Shown here piece by piece: positions 28,276 through 36,980 of a stretch of 64,000 nucleotides of DNA (position 1 is the first letter of the stretch; every line of letters begins with the position of its first letter). The DNA is from Mucilaginibacter terrae (lineage in GTDB: Bacteria > Bacteroidota > Bacteroidia > Sphingobacteriales > Sphingobacteriaceae). The translations under genes were made by a program, and so were the position numbers. The stretch is taken from the NCBI RefSeq assembly GCF_031951985.1, contig NZ_JAVLVU010000001.1:2046001-2110000 (forward strand), given 5' to 3'. The notes beneath the pieces were generated by a model. The model was not told the origin of the DNA and searched no databases. It saw only the letters and a list, made by a program, of their open reading frames with translations.

Positions 28276-30045
28276 GTGGCATATAAATTTTTACCGGCAA
28301 TAGTTATAGCAGCATTTCTCCTCATTAGTTGTAAAAAAGATGGTGGCGGCATGCAGGAAATGAACAAAGACGATGCAGCCTTTAACGGTTACACCCAGCA
28401 TTTCCTGGAAGCACTTTGGAAACTTGACCCCGACCGGGCCACCATGACCGGCTACCATAACTATGATAGCTTGCTGGTGGTTCCCACTAACAGCTATCGC
28501 GATAAAATAAGCAGTTTTACCAAGGTAGAAACCGACTCGCTGCTACGTTACGACCCCAATACCTTAACTGATGCCAATAAAATAGATTTTCAATTGATAC
28601 AAAATGAGCTGCAACAAATGCAGTGGAACGTGCAAACCCTTAAATCTTGGGAATGGAACCCTACCTCTTACAACATCATTGGTACGTTTGCTTATATATT
28701 AAATGAAAAGTACGCCCCGCTGGATAAACGCCTGCGTAACTTTTATGAGAGGATGGAAAATATACCGGCTTATTATAAGGAGGCGCAAAAGCAAATCAAA
28801 AACCCTGTGCCCGAGCTTACCAGCTTAACCATAGACCAGTTAAACGGCGGCATTGGCGTTTTTGAAAAAGATTTTGCCGATTCGCTCAAGAAAACCAAGA
28901 TAGCCGAGTCTACCCAAAAACAAATGCTTACCCGCGCAAAGCTATCTGTTGATGCCATTAAGAACTTTGTCGATTGGCTTGGTAAACTTAAAAGCCCCAA
29001 ACCGCGCAGCTTTAGATTAGGGCAAAATTTATACCAGGAGAAATTTAAGTATGAAATACAATCGGAGCTGAATGCCCAGCAGATTTTTAATGCAGCTATG
29101 GAGCGCAAAAAACTGGTGCACCGCGAAATGGTTAAACTCAGCAAACAGCTTTGGCCTAAATATTTTGGCAAGCGCGATATGCCTAAAGACTCATTAGAAC
29201 TGATTGGTAAGATGATAGATACCCTATCGACCAAACATGCCAAGCCCGAAGATTTTCAAACCGCCATACAAGGCATTTTACCCAAACTGGTTGATTTTGT
29301 TAAAGCTAAAAACCTGCTTACGCAAGATCCATCTAAACCTTTGATCGTTCGTAAGGAACCTGCTTACATGGCCGGCGTGGCCGGTGCATCGGTAAGTTCG
29401 CCGGGGCCATATGATAAGAGCGGCAATACTTATTTTAACGTGGGCAGCCTGGCCGGGTGGTCGCCCGAGCGTGCGGAGAGCTACCTGCGCGAATATAACC
29501 AGTATTTACTGCAAATTTTATGTATTCATGAGGCTATTCCGGGGCATTACACCCAGTTGGTATACTCTAACAAAGCCCCAAGCTTAATTAAATCGGTATT
29601 ACAAAACGGTGCCATGATTGAGGGCTGGGCTGTATACAGCGAAGAAATGATGCTGGATGCCGGCTATGGTAACAACGAACCTGAGCTACGCCTCATGTGG
29701 TACAAATGGAACTTACGCTCGGTATGTAATACCATTTTAGATTACAGTGTGCATGCCAACAGCATGACCAAAGAGCAAGCCATCAAACTACTCACCCAGG
29801 AAGCATTTCAACAACAGGCCGAAGCCGAAGGTAAATGGAAACGCGTAAGCGTGAGCAGCGTGCAACTTACCAGCTACTACACCGGCTACAAAGAAATTGT
29901 TGACCTGCGCAATGCCTACAAAAAGCAAATGGGCGAAAAATATACGGTTAAAGATTTTAACGAGAAGTTTTTGAGCTATGGCAGTGCACCTGTTAAGTTT
30001 ATTAAACAATTAATGCTGGCTAAAAAGAAAGAAACTACAAAGTAG
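28276..30045 (+). CDS. DUF885 family lipoprotein, putative zinc peptidase
   Basis: The 589-residue protein starts with a GTG (no in-frame ATG exists after the upstream stop) and has a lipoprotein signal ending in LISC (Cys19), so it is probably anchored in the periplasm or outer membrane. The DUF885 family carries a zincin motif, here HEAIPGH at 418-424, with a further EGWAVYSEEM glutamate region near 445-455 and a C-terminal SVQLTSYYTGYKEI segment. The family is annotated as putative peptidases; substrates are not established. It is followed after 70 bases by another exported HExxH protein. Confidence 0.85.
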   Translation: MAYKFLPAIVIAAFLLISCKKDGGGMQEMNKDDAAFNGYTQHFLEALWKLDPDRATMTGYHNYDSLLVVPTNSYRDKISSFTKVETDSLLRYDPNTLTDANKIDFQLIQNELQQMQWNVQTLKSWEWNPTSYNIIGTFAYILNEKYAPLDKRLRNFYERMENIPAYYKEAQKQIKNPVPELTSLTIDQLNGGIGVFEKDFADSLKKTKIAESTQKQMLTRAKLSVDAIKNFVDWLGKLKSPKPRSFRLGQNLYQEKFKYEIQSELNAQQIFNAAMERKKLVHREMVKLSKQLWPKYFGKRDMPKDSLELIGKMIDTLSTKHAKPEDFQTAIQGILPKLVDFVKAKNLLTQDPSKPLIVRKEPAYMAGVAGASVSSPGPYDKSGNTYFNVGSLAGWSPERAESYLREYNQYLLQILCIHEAIPGHYTQLVYSNKAPSLIKSVLQNGAMIEGWAVYSEEMMLDAGYGNNEPELRLMWYKWNLRSVCNTILDYSVHANSMTKEQAIKLLTQEAFQQQAEAEGKWKRVSVSSVQLTSYYTGYKEIVDLRNAYKKQMGEKYTVKDFNEKFLSYGSAPVKFIKQLMLAKKKETTK

Positions 30046-30115
30046 AAATCAGCCATTCAAATTAAATTTGCATTTAGGTGTCACGAAAGCTAAACGGGCG
30101 GCGACCAGTGTATAT

Positions 30116-31429
30116 ATGAAGTATATATTTCTGTTCGCCGCTTTGCTGTTTGGTGCGCAGCCATCGTACGCGCAACAAAAACCTGAGGTTGTAATTGCTA
30201 CCGACATTACTAACTTTTGGAATGCTTACGATAAAATAACCGCCACTAAAGACAGCACCCAACAATTAAACTACCTAAACCAATTATTCATAAATAAAGG
30301 TACCCCGGGCTTAAAAGCCATGATGCAGGTACGCAATTATACCGCCAAACAATACATTGATGCTATTAACCGCTATCCGCTCTTTTGGAACTCCATTAGA
30401 ACCAATACACTAAAAGCAAAAGCATTTGCAAGTGATATTGCCATCAACGTATCCAAATTAAGAAAGCTCTATCCGCAATTAAAACCTGCACAGGTATACT
30501 TTACCATGGGCATATTACGCAGCGGCGGTACAACCCTTAATAATAATGTACTTGTGGGCTCTGAAATTTCGATGACCGATGAGTATACCGTTACCAGTGA
30601 GTTTCCTGATAATTATAAAAATCTGGGTAACTTTTTTAAAACCAACCCTATTAAATCGCTTGTGTTTACCAATGTACATGAGTATGTGCATACCCAGCAA
30701 AAATCAACACAAATAAATACCCTGTTGGGGCAATGCATAATGGAAGGTGTGGCCGAATTTATGGCTGTTAAAGCTACCGGGCAGGCCTCTCCTACTTTTG
30801 CCATGTTTAAAAGCAACATCAATACCCAAAGGTTGAAACAGGTTTTTGCCCGGCAATTGTTAAATAGTATTAACTATGGTTATTGGCTTTACAATGATGA
30901 ACAAAATGAATTTAATGAACGCGATTTAGGCTATTACGTGGGCTACCTCATTTGCCAGAATTATTACAATAAAGTAAAAGATAAGCAGCAAGCCATTAAA
31001 CAAATGATAGAGCTTGACTATAATAACGATGCCGATCTGTTGGCATTTGTCGACCAGTCGGAATATTTCAACCAAAAGTCATCAGCACTTAAAAGCCAAT
31101 ATGAAGTAAGCCGACCGGCGGTAGCAGGCATTAAACCCTTCAAAAACGGTGCAAATGATGTAAACCCGGCTACTACGCAAATTACCATTGAGTTTTCTAC
31201 CGGGATGAACAAGCGTTCACGCAATTTCGAATTGGGACCTTTGGGAATGGATAACCTCATGCGGGTTCAACGCTTTATCGGGTTTTCAGATGATGGTAAG
31301 CAAATGACCATCGAGGTGGAACTGAAACCTAATCGTCGTTACCAGTTGCTGCTGGGGCCACGGTTTATGAATAAAGATGGTGTTTCGATAAATCCATATT
31401 TGATTGATTTTACAACTGCCGGGCAGTAA
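30116..31429 (+). CDS. Exported HExxH protein (GldB/DUF2268-like) with C-terminal Ig-like domain
   Basis: The ATG at 30116 begins a clear signal peptide (MKYIFLFAALLFGAQPSYAQ); a TTG at 30068 in frame adds a charged 16-residue extension and is rejected. The 437-residue product has a zincin motif HEYVH at 188-192 followed about 20 residues later by the downstream glutamate in MEGVAEF, the arrangement of gluzin-like families such as DUF2268 and GldB relatives. From about residue 345 a bacterial Ig-like (Big_5 type) domain follows (GANDVNPATTQITIEFSTGMN). It probably acts in the periplasm or at the surface; the substrate is unknown. Its neighbour is the DUF885 lipoprotein. Confidence 0.7.
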   Translation: MKYIFLFAALLFGAQPSYAQQKPEVVIATDITNFWNAYDKITATKDSTQQLNYLNQLFINKGTPGLKAMMQVRNYTAKQYIDAINRYPLFWNSIRTNTLKAKAFASDIAINVSKLRKLYPQLKPAQVYFTMGILRSGGTTLNNNVLVGSEISMTDEYTVTSEFPDNYKNLGNFFKTNPIKSLVFTNVHEYVHTQQKSTQINTLLGQCIMEGVAEFMAVKATGQASPTFAMFKSNINTQRLKQVFARQLLNSINYGYWLYNDEQNEFNERDLGYYVGYLICQNYYNKVKDKQQAIKQMIELDYNNDADLLAFVDQSEYFNQKSSALKSQYEVSRPAVAGIKPFKNGANDVNPATTQITIEFSTGMNKRSRNFELGPLGMDNLMRVQRFIGFSDDGKQMTIEVELKPNRRYQLLLGPRFMNKDGVSINPYLIDFTTAGQ

Positions 31430-31434
31430 TCAAA

Positions 31435-31495
31435 TAAACGTTGCAATTATGCAACGTTTAAGAATTTAGCGTTATATTTGAGTAAACGCTGCAAT
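31435..31495. promoter_or_regulatory. Palindrome plus third half-site before the VapB-like gene
   Basis: The perfect 11-bp inverted repeat TAAACGTTGCA / ATTA / TGCAACGTTTA occupies 31435-31460, and a third near-copy TAAACGCTGCAAT lies at 31483-31495. A TATATTTG -7 element (31473-31480) lies between them. This looks like an autoregulatory operator of the toxin-antitoxin pair; the palindrome alone could also terminate the preceding gene. Confidence 0.5.
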
Positions 31496-31669
31496 AGGGT
31501 AGTTGTAATAAAAAAAGATGCCAAGAAAAAGGAAATAGCTGAAGCAGTAAAAAAACTTCAAAATTCGGCTGAAAAGAAACCTGTGTTATCTGATTTCTTC
31601 GGAAAACTTAAAGGGGCTTTTGGCGACCCTATAGAATATCAGCAGAAGATAAGAAATGAGTGGGATTAA
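31478..31669 (+). CDS. VapB-like antitoxin, probably decayed start
   Basis: The frame encodes a small protein whose core (VVVIKKDAKKKEIAEAVKKL ... GDPIEYQQKIRNEWD) matches the short antitoxins paired with PIN toxins in Bacteroidota: an N-terminal strand, a lysine-rich helix and a C-terminal LRDEW-like end. No ATG exists in frame; the only candidate start is TTG at 31478, which overlaps a -7-like promoter element. The family usually begins just before the VVVIKK strand, where the codon is AGG, one base from ATG. The start may therefore have been lost. It overlaps the toxin frame by 14 bases. Confidence 0.5.
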   Translation: MSKRCNRVVVIKKDAKKKEIAEAVKKLQNSAEKKPVLSDFFGKLKGAFGDPIEYQQKIRNEWD

Positions 31670-32024
31670 ATACCTGGCCGACACCAACTGCTTTATTTAC
31701 CTTTTTGATGAAAACCCCTAAATACTTCCTTTTATTCACGATGGATGGGCTTACTCTTACATAACCGAAATTGAACTGTTAAGTAAGAAAACGATCACTC
31801 CTGCCGAAGAACAAATAATAAAAGCAATGTTATCTACGTGTTTTAAGATAGAACACTCGCAAACACTTAGCAACTTAACTATTCAAATCAGGCGTAAACA
31901 TGGTGTCAAACTTCCCGATGCTATAATTGCTGCTTCGGCTTTACTAATTAACCTGCCCCTTATAACAGGTGATACTAATTTTGGAAAGATTGAAGGTTTA
32001 AATGCTCTTATTTTAGATGTTTAG
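31656..32024 (+). pseudogene. VapC-like PIN-domain toxin with nonsense codon
   Basis: The ATG at 31656 starts SGIKYLADTNCFIYLFDENP, then meets TAA at 31719-31721, after which the same frame continues without a break to 32024. Ignoring the stop gives 122 residues with all PIN-domain acids: Asp in LADTN, Glu in YITEIELL, Asp in KLPDAIIAASAL and Asp in ITGDTNFG. VapC toxins are ribonucleases that cleave tRNA or rRNA. A single AAA or CAA to TAA change would explain the stop. Translation from an internal ATG at 31827 would lack the first two acids. Confidence 0.8.
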
Positions 32025-32078
32025 CGTGTAATATAGGCGTTTTAAATTTCCTCATTACCCCTTACCTTTATCAAACTT

Positions 32079-32258
32079 ATGAAAACATGGCTTAAGCGTG
32101 TTGGCGTTGCCGGATTTCTGTTCTTTTTAATTAAAGGGTTGATTTGGTTGGGTATATTCTTTTGGGGTTTTAAGTCTTGCAATAAAGAGGAAACAAAAAA
32201 GACCGGGAGATTGTCCCGGCCTTCTGCTGTGATTACTTCTTGTAGTGCTCGCGTATAG
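32079..32258 (+). CDS. Small single-span membrane protein
   Basis: An ATG at 32079 starts a 59-residue frame: a basic start MKTWLKRVG, a hydrophobic segment at about 10-33 (VAGFLFFLIKGLIWLGIFFW), then a polar end. The start resembles small Bacteroidota membrane proteins of 40-45 residues that I recall but cannot name. The C-terminal third reads through a hairpin that serves as terminator for the convergent peptidase gene and overlaps that gene's 3' end by 26 bases, so the tail may be fortuitous. Function is unknown. Confidence 0.45.
   Translation: MKTWLKRVGVAGFLFFLIKGLIWLGIFFWGFKSCNKEETKKTGRLSRPSAVITSCSARV
32196..32222 (-). terminator. Terminator after the M28 peptidase
   Basis: The stem CCGGGA / GATTG / TCCCGG, followed on the minus strand by TCTTTTTTG, lies about 10 bases beyond the peptidase stop. 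Confidence 0.7.
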
Positions 32259-33873
32259 CTTTAAACTCCGATCCTACTTTCCACTTTGGCCATAAGGTGG
32301 TTGAATAGGACAGCTTTTTGCCCACGGCATATAGTAATTCTAAATCTTGTATAGTTCCGCTTACATCCCAATTGGCCGTAACCTCATCTGATGGTTTGTG
32401 GTAAGTATTTGCCGTGTAATCGTTATGCATTTTTAAACCAACTTCTTTTCCCTTGCCTATTAAATCAACACCACTTTCGGTATACAAAGCAGGTATGCCT
32501 ACTTTGGCAAAGTTAAAATGGTCCGACCGGAAGTACATACCTTTCGACGCATCAGCCTCGGGTGCAATATAGCGGCCCTGCTTGACGGCTTCTTCCTTTA
32601 AATAATCTTCGAGTTCCGACTGGCCGAAACCAACCAGCCCAATGTCTTTGGTCTTTCCGTACGGATAAAACATATCCATATTAATATCAGCCACCGTTTT
32701 CTCCTTCGGAAAAACAGGGTTCTCGGCATACCATGCCGATCCCCATAATCCCTGCTCCTCTGCAGTTACTGACAGGAACACGATGCTACGGGCAGGCTTA
32801 ACCTTATTTTGCTTAAACACACGGGCCAGTTCTAACAGGGCGGCCGTACCACTGGCGTTATCAACCGCGCCATTATATATGCTATCACCTTTGGCATCAG
32901 GCTTACTTACGCCAAAATGGTCCCAGTGGGCCGAGTAAACAATACATTCATCAGCCTTTTGAGTACCGCTGATTTTAGCCACCACATTGTGCGATTTTTT
33001 GTAGGTAGCCCATACATTTATACCGGTGTTCAATTTCAATGGCAGCGGAATAGCTTTAAAGTCGCTTTTGAGCGCATTGGCTAATAAAGTTTTATAGTTT
33101 GTACCCGATGTCTGTAATAACTGCTCGGTAGCGGGCAGGGTAAGCCAGCCTTCAACAGCACATTTGTAAGTTTCTTTTCCACGGCTATCTAAATAAAGCT
33201 TGGTGGTTTTCCAACTGTTTTGCACCACACTAAAATTGTAGGCAGCCGGGGCGGTGTCATGTATAATCAAGCACCCTTTAGCGCCATGACGGGCGGCTTC
33301 ATCATATTTGTACGTCCAGCGGCCGTAATAAGTCATGGTTTTGCCTTTAAACTGTTTGGCATCGTAATAACCAGGGTCGTTCACCAACACTACTACTACT
33401 TTACCTTTTACATCAAGCCCGGCATAATCATCATGGTTAAACTCGGGGGCGGTAATACCAAAGCCTGCAAATACAACCTCATCACTTTTTAGATCAATAA
33501 TAGCGTCGGTACGGCGTGTCCATATCACATAATCCTTAAACCCTTCAAGGTTAAACGATGAATTAGGCGTAGTTACATTCATACCCGATTTAGGGCTACA
33601 AGAAATGGCCACCATAGGAACTTCCTGTAAATAGCTACCTTTATTGCCGGGCTCTAAGCCTAACGCTTTGAACTGTTGTTCGAGGTATTGTATGGTTTTG
33701 CTTTCGCCGGCCGAAAAAGGCATTCGGCCTAACAACTCATCAGATGCAATGGCTTTTACATATTTGGTATAAGTTTCGGCACTAAAGCCTTGAACGTTTT
33801 TTTGAGCAAATGCCGATATTACAGCGCCTAAAATAAGGCAGCTTGCCAACCGTGAGATTTTACTAAATAACAT
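32233..33873 (-). CDS. M28 family zinc aminopeptidase with PA domain
   Basis: The 546-residue exported protein has a signal peptide (to about ISAFAQ), a protease-associated insert (near 130-250, with VVVVLVNDPGYY and GAKGCLIIHD) and an M28 catalytic domain. The co-catalytic zinc ligands are visible in order: H in YSAHWDHFG (near 320), D in NGAVDNASGTAAL, EE in VTAEEQGLWGS, D in INMDMFYP and H in NTYHKPSDE. This set is complete, so it should be active as an aminopeptidase or carboxypeptidase in the periplasm. It stands alone on the minus strand, with a terminator at 32196-32222. Confidence 0.9.
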   Translation of the reverse strand: MLFSKISRLASCLILGAVISAFAQKNVQGFSAETYTKYVKAIASDELLGRMPFSAGESKTIQYLEQQFKALGLEPGNKGSYLQEVPMVAISCSPKSGMNVTTPNSSFNLEGFKDYVIWTRRTDAIIDLKSDEVVFAGFGITAPEFNHDDYAGLDVKGKVVVVLVNDPGYYDAKQFKGKTMTYYGRWTYKYDEAARHGAKGCLIIHDTAPAAYNFSVVQNSWKTTKLYLDSRGKETYKCAVEGWLTLPATEQLLQTSGTNYKTLLANALKSDFKAIPLPLKLNTGINVWATYKKSHNVVAKISGTQKADECIVYSAHWDHFGVSKPDAKGDSIYNGAVDNASGTAALLELARVFKQNKVKPARSIVFLSVTAEEQGLWGSAWYAENPVFPKEKTVADINMDMFYPYGKTKDIGLVGFGQSELEDYLKEEAVKQGRYIAPEADASKGMYFRSDHFNFAKVGIPALYTESGVDLIGKGKEVGLKMHNDYTANTYHKPSDEVTANWDVSGTIQDLELLYAVGKKLSYSTTLWPKWKVGSEFKAIREHYKK

Positions 33874-33955
33874 AAGGTAATGTATGAGTTAATACTAAGC
33901 CTAAAAATACATTTTTATGGAATGAGGTTTTTTAGGAGAAAGGCGCGTGCGCTTA

Positions 33956-34053
33956 CCTCTTGAGAGGGGCAGGTGTGTGTCCTTTTGAGATGAAAAGTTA
34001 GCGAAACACACCCCTGCCAACGCTCGGCCTCTTCCGCCCTCTCTCAAGAGGGG
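33956..34053. repeat. Inverted repeat CCTCTTGAGAGG / CCTCTCTCAAGAGG
   Basis: The outer arms CCTCTTGAGAGGGG and CCCTCTCTCAAGAGGGG and inner arms GCAGGTGTGTGT and ACACACCCCTGC pair with a loop between them. It is an intergenic palindromic element of about 100 bases in the gap between the M28 peptidase and the 64-residue gene. I recall such elements as common in this group. Confidence 0.65.
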
Positions 34054-34071
34054 AATATGGAAAATATAAGT

Positions 34072-34266
34072 TTATTTAGAATTGGCCTTGAACATTACAC
34101 GCCCTTTTTTGGTCAACGCATAACTAATCTTCTTTGTCTTTTCATCCTCCACTGGTGTAACCAGGTTATACTCTTTTAAACTTTGCAAATCTTCTTTACT
34201 AATGTCTTTTACCTTACCTGTTTCTGCAACAATTTTAAGTGCCGCAACTACCTCTTCATTTGTCAT
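34072..34266 (-). CDS. Small hypothetical protein (64 residues)
   Basis: I do not recognise a named family. The product is soluble, charged and mostly helical: EEVVAALKIVAETGKVKDISKEDLQSL, then a turn and a possible beta hairpin ending in ISYALTKKGRVMFK. The ending LTKKGR resembles the wing of small winged-helix proteins, but this is only a hint. The ATG at 34266 fits the length, and base composition is like its neighbours. It diverges from the ubiD-like gene. Confidence 0.6.
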   Translation of the reverse strand: MTNEEVVAALKIVAETGKVKDISKEDLQSLKEYNLVTPVEDEKTKKISYALTKKGRVMFKANSK

Positions 34267-34341
34267 GCTGCAAAATTAAGCATTTAGTACCGAGATATGA
34301 ATTGTAACTCGATCAGGCCCGGTAGCTCTGCATTTTTTGAG

Positions 34342-34349
34342 TACTTTTG
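34342..34349 (+). promoter_or_regulatory. -7 element before the ubiD-like gene
   Basis: TACTTTTG matches TAnnTTTG and lies 23 bases before the ATG at 34373. No clear TTTG is found at the expected -33 distance. Confidence 0.4.
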
Positions 34350-34372
34350 ACACATCATAATATTACCGGTAA

Positions 34373-36211
34373 ATGGGATATCCAAGTTTACAAGCCTGCA
34401 TTACTGACCTCGAAAAACATGGTCACCTTATACGTATAAAAGAAGAAGTTGACCCATACCTGCAAATGGCGGCCATTCACCTGCGTGTTTTCGAACACCA
34501 GGGACCGGCTATTTTGTTCGAAAATGTAAAGGGCAGTAAATTCCCGGCGGTAAGTAATTTATTTGGTACGCTCGATCGTTCTAAGTTCATCTTTAGAGAC
34601 ACACTGGAAAAGGTAAAAACGCTGGTTGATATTAAAACCGACCCAATGAGGGCTATAAAACGTCCGTTCAGTTACGCCAATGTGGCCATGACGGCACTAT
34701 CAGCCCTGCCCATGAAGGTTGGCAAAAATGCGCCTATTAACTTTGGCCGTACCCAAATTAGTGCCCTGCCCCAGATAATAAATTGGCCTATGGACGGTGG
34801 CCCGTTTGTAACCATGCCGCAGGTATACACCGAAGATGCCGATAAACCCGGCATTATGAACGCTAATCTGGGCATGTACCGCATACAGTTAGGTGGCAAT
34901 GATTATATAACCAACCAGGAAATTGGCCTGCACTACCAGCTTCACCGTGGTATTGGCGTGCACCAAACCAAGGCCAATGCTAAAGGGCAGCCGCTTAAGG
35001 TGAGCATATTTGTGGGAGGCCCACCATCGCACCCTGTTGCGGCGGTGATGCCGTTACCCGAGGGTCTATCAGAAATGACTTTTGCCGGAGCGTTGGGTAA
35101 CCGCAGGTTCCGCTATTTTTATGATGCTGAGGGTTTTTGTATTTCGGCCGATGCCGATTTTGTAATTACCGGAACCGTAATGCCGCACGAAAATAAACCA
35201 GAGGGCCCTTTTGGCGACCATTTAGGTTATTACAGCCTTACCCACCCTTTTCCGCTGATGAAGGTGCATAAGGTTTATCACCGTAAAGACGCCGTGTGGT
35301 CGTTTACGGTGGTTGGTCGCCCACCACAAGAGGACACCAGCTTTGGGGCTTTGATACATGAAATTACAGGATCGGCCTTACCATCAGAGATTCCGGGACT
35401 ACATGCCGTGAACGCGGTGGATGCAGCCGGTGTTCACCCGCTGTTGTTTGCCATTGGCAGTGAGCGGTACACGCCTTATTTAAAAGAACGCCGTCCGCAG
35501 GAAATACTCACTATTGCCAATCATATTTTAGGAAAAAACCAGCTAAGCCTGGCTAAATACCTGTTTATTGCTGCAAAGGAGGACGACCCATCTCTGGATA
35601 TTCATAACATAGAAAGCTTCCTGAAACATGTGTTGGAGCGTATTGATCTTACCTGCGACCTGCATTTTTACACCAAAACCACTATCGACACACTCGATTA
35701 CAGTGGCAGCGGCCTTAACAGTGGTAGCAAAGTAGCCATTGCAGCAGCAGGTGAAAAGAAGCGGGAGCTATGGACAGAACTACCTGCCGGTTTCAGCCTA
35801 CCACGCCCTTTTAATATTTTCAAGCTGGCTATGCCGGGTGTGCTGGCTATTGAAGTGCCTAAATTTATTCATGAAGATGACATTGCGGGTGCCATTGACA
35901 TTATGAACAGCTACGTAAAAGATACCGACCTGAGCGGCTTGCCCCTGATGGTGCTATGTGATGATGCCGGCTTTACCGCGCAAACTATCAATAACCTTAT
36001 TTGGGTAACCTTTACCCGCAGTAACCCATCGCACGATATTTATGGTATCGATAGCTTTACCGAGCACAAACACTGGGGCTGCCGTGGGCCGATGATCATC
36101 AATGCCCGTATTAAACCGCACCATGCACCCGAACTTATTAAAGACCCCGCGGTTGAAAAAACGGTGGATGCTTTAGGTGCAAAAGGGGGAAGTTTGTATG
36201 GGGTGATATAG
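34373..36211 (+). CDS. UbiD family decarboxylase
   Basis: UbiD enzymes use prenylated FMN to decarboxylate aromatic or unsaturated acids; in Bacteroidota the large single-copy form is usually annotated as the menaquinone biosynthesis decarboxylase. The 612-residue protein has the N-terminal GYPSLQACITDLEKHGHLIRIKEEVDP start, the GLHYQLHRGIGVHQTKA segment near 185, VGGPPSHPVAAVMPLPEG near 215-235, and the hallmark ENKPEGPFGDHLGYY near 280, which holds the catalytic Glu-Arg-Glu region. No UbiX partner lies next to it. The substrate assignment is inference. Confidence 0.88.
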   Translation: MGYPSLQACITDLEKHGHLIRIKEEVDPYLQMAAIHLRVFEHQGPAILFENVKGSKFPAVSNLFGTLDRSKFIFRDTLEKVKTLVDIKTDPMRAIKRPFSYANVAMTALSALPMKVGKNAPINFGRTQISALPQIINWPMDGGPFVTMPQVYTEDADKPGIMNANLGMYRIQLGGNDYITNQEIGLHYQLHRGIGVHQTKANAKGQPLKVSIFVGGPPSHPVAAVMPLPEGLSEMTFAGALGNRRFRYFYDAEGFCISADADFVITGTVMPHENKPEGPFGDHLGYYSLTHPFPLMKVHKVYHRKDAVWSFTVVGRPPQEDTSFGALIHEITGSALPSEIPGLHAVNAVDAAGVHPLLFAIGSERYTPYLKERRPQEILTIANHILGKNQLSLAKYLFIAAKEDDPSLDIHNIESFLKHVLERIDLTCDLHFYTKTTIDTLDYSGSGLNSGSKVAIAAAGEKKRELWTELPAGFSLPRPFNIFKLAMPGVLAIEVPKFIHEDDIAGAIDIMNSYVKDTDLSGLPLMVLCDDAGFTAQTINNLIWVTFTRSNPSHDIYGIDSFTEHKHWGCRGPMIINARIKPHHAPELIKDPAVEKTVDALGAKGGSLYGVI

Positions 36212-36242
36212 TAGGCTATGAGGACATATCCATTGGCGAGAG

Positions 36243-36722
36243 TTAATAGGCTATTGACTCAATTTGATGAATAATTTTATAAAGTTCATCTTTTGACTTT
36301 TTTGTTCCATTTGAATATTGACTCAAAAAGTGGTTATCATAATTGAATAAAGAGAGTTTAAAATAAGAAAGAAAACGCTTCCCTCCTGATACTCTCTCCA
36401 AACGAGGGCGCATTGCTCTTATTGACACGCTAAATCCTTTTAGTTTATTTCGTTGCAACACAGTTAGCAAAAAGTCAGTATCGGTTACCGCTATTTCAAT
36501 AATTTGCAAATGCGCTTTTTCAAAAGCATCGTATAGTATAATACTCACATAAAACACAGTAATTAAAATTGTAAGTATAATTCCAAGCCAGTTAAATTCC
36601 CGTATGCCAATAGCAACAGTGGTCAAGTAAAAAAACAAAAACCAATCCCGTCTAAAATTCAGCCACACTCTCTTATTAAAATCAACAGGCGAGGTACTAT
36701 ATATAACTTCTTCAGTAGGCAT
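36243..36722 (-). CDS. Membrane protein with two TM segments, unknown function
   Basis: The frame is open to 36932, but the first 70 residues read through a strong hairpin and lack coding character, so I choose the ATG at 36722, giving 159 residues. Two hydrophobic segments (about 25-42, FLFFYLTTVAIGI, and 44-66, LGIILTILITVFYVSIILYD) are followed by a soluble domain of about 90 residues rich in basic and aromatic residues. The architecture resembles small PH-domain-like membrane proteins, but I see no diagnostic motif. It converges on the ubiD-like gene with a 31-base gap. Confidence 0.6.
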   Translation of the reverse strand: MPTEEVIYSTSPVDFNKRVWLNFRRDWFLFFYLTTVAIGIREFNWLGIILTILITVFYVSIILYDAFEKAHLQIIEIAVTDTDFLLTVLQRNKLKGFSVSIRAMRPRLERVSGGKRFLSYFKLSLFNYDNHFLSQYSNGTKKSKDELYKIIHQIESIAY

Positions 36723-36831
36723 TATACTAAGTAAGCAAAAAATGCGCTTTCGGCATTGCAAAATGTGGTTGAAAGACGACGATTTTCTAAGCAAGGATTG
36801 GATAAGTTCATCGAAAGTTAAAATAGTGATT

Positions 36832-36863
36832 AAACAAAAAAGGCACTCCCTTGCGGAGTGCCT
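36832..36863 (-). terminator. Terminator-like hairpin on the minus strand
   Basis: The perfect stem AGGCACTCC / CTTGC / GGAGTGCCT is followed on the minus strand by TTTTTTGTTT. It lies about 120 bases beyond the terminator of the ftsB-like gene with no gene in between, so it may end a short RNA or stop readthrough. Confidence 0.65.
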
Positions 36864-36980
36864 GATCAGCTTTTCAGCTTCTCTAATTTTATTGATCGCA
36901 ATGCTAAGGTATGGTATCACGGTTAAACGCATATACGTATTTATACCTGATTAATTTTTCGGGTGTAACTACGTGGGTAA

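Noticed and set aside
28773..29243. A 156-codon minus-strand frame inside the DUF885 gene
   Set aside because: Antisense of a well supported gene; composition (Ser, Cys, Phe, Leu) is what antisense translation yields.
31827..32024. Internal start giving a 65-residue protein inside the VapC-like frame
   Set aside because: It would lack the first two PIN acidic residues; the frame is better explained as the rest of a full-length toxin after a nonsense codon.
36723..36932. N-terminal 70-codon extension of the 36243-36722 membrane protein
   Set aside because: It reads through a terminator-like hairpin and has no coding character; the internal ATG at 36722 gives a normal membrane protein start.
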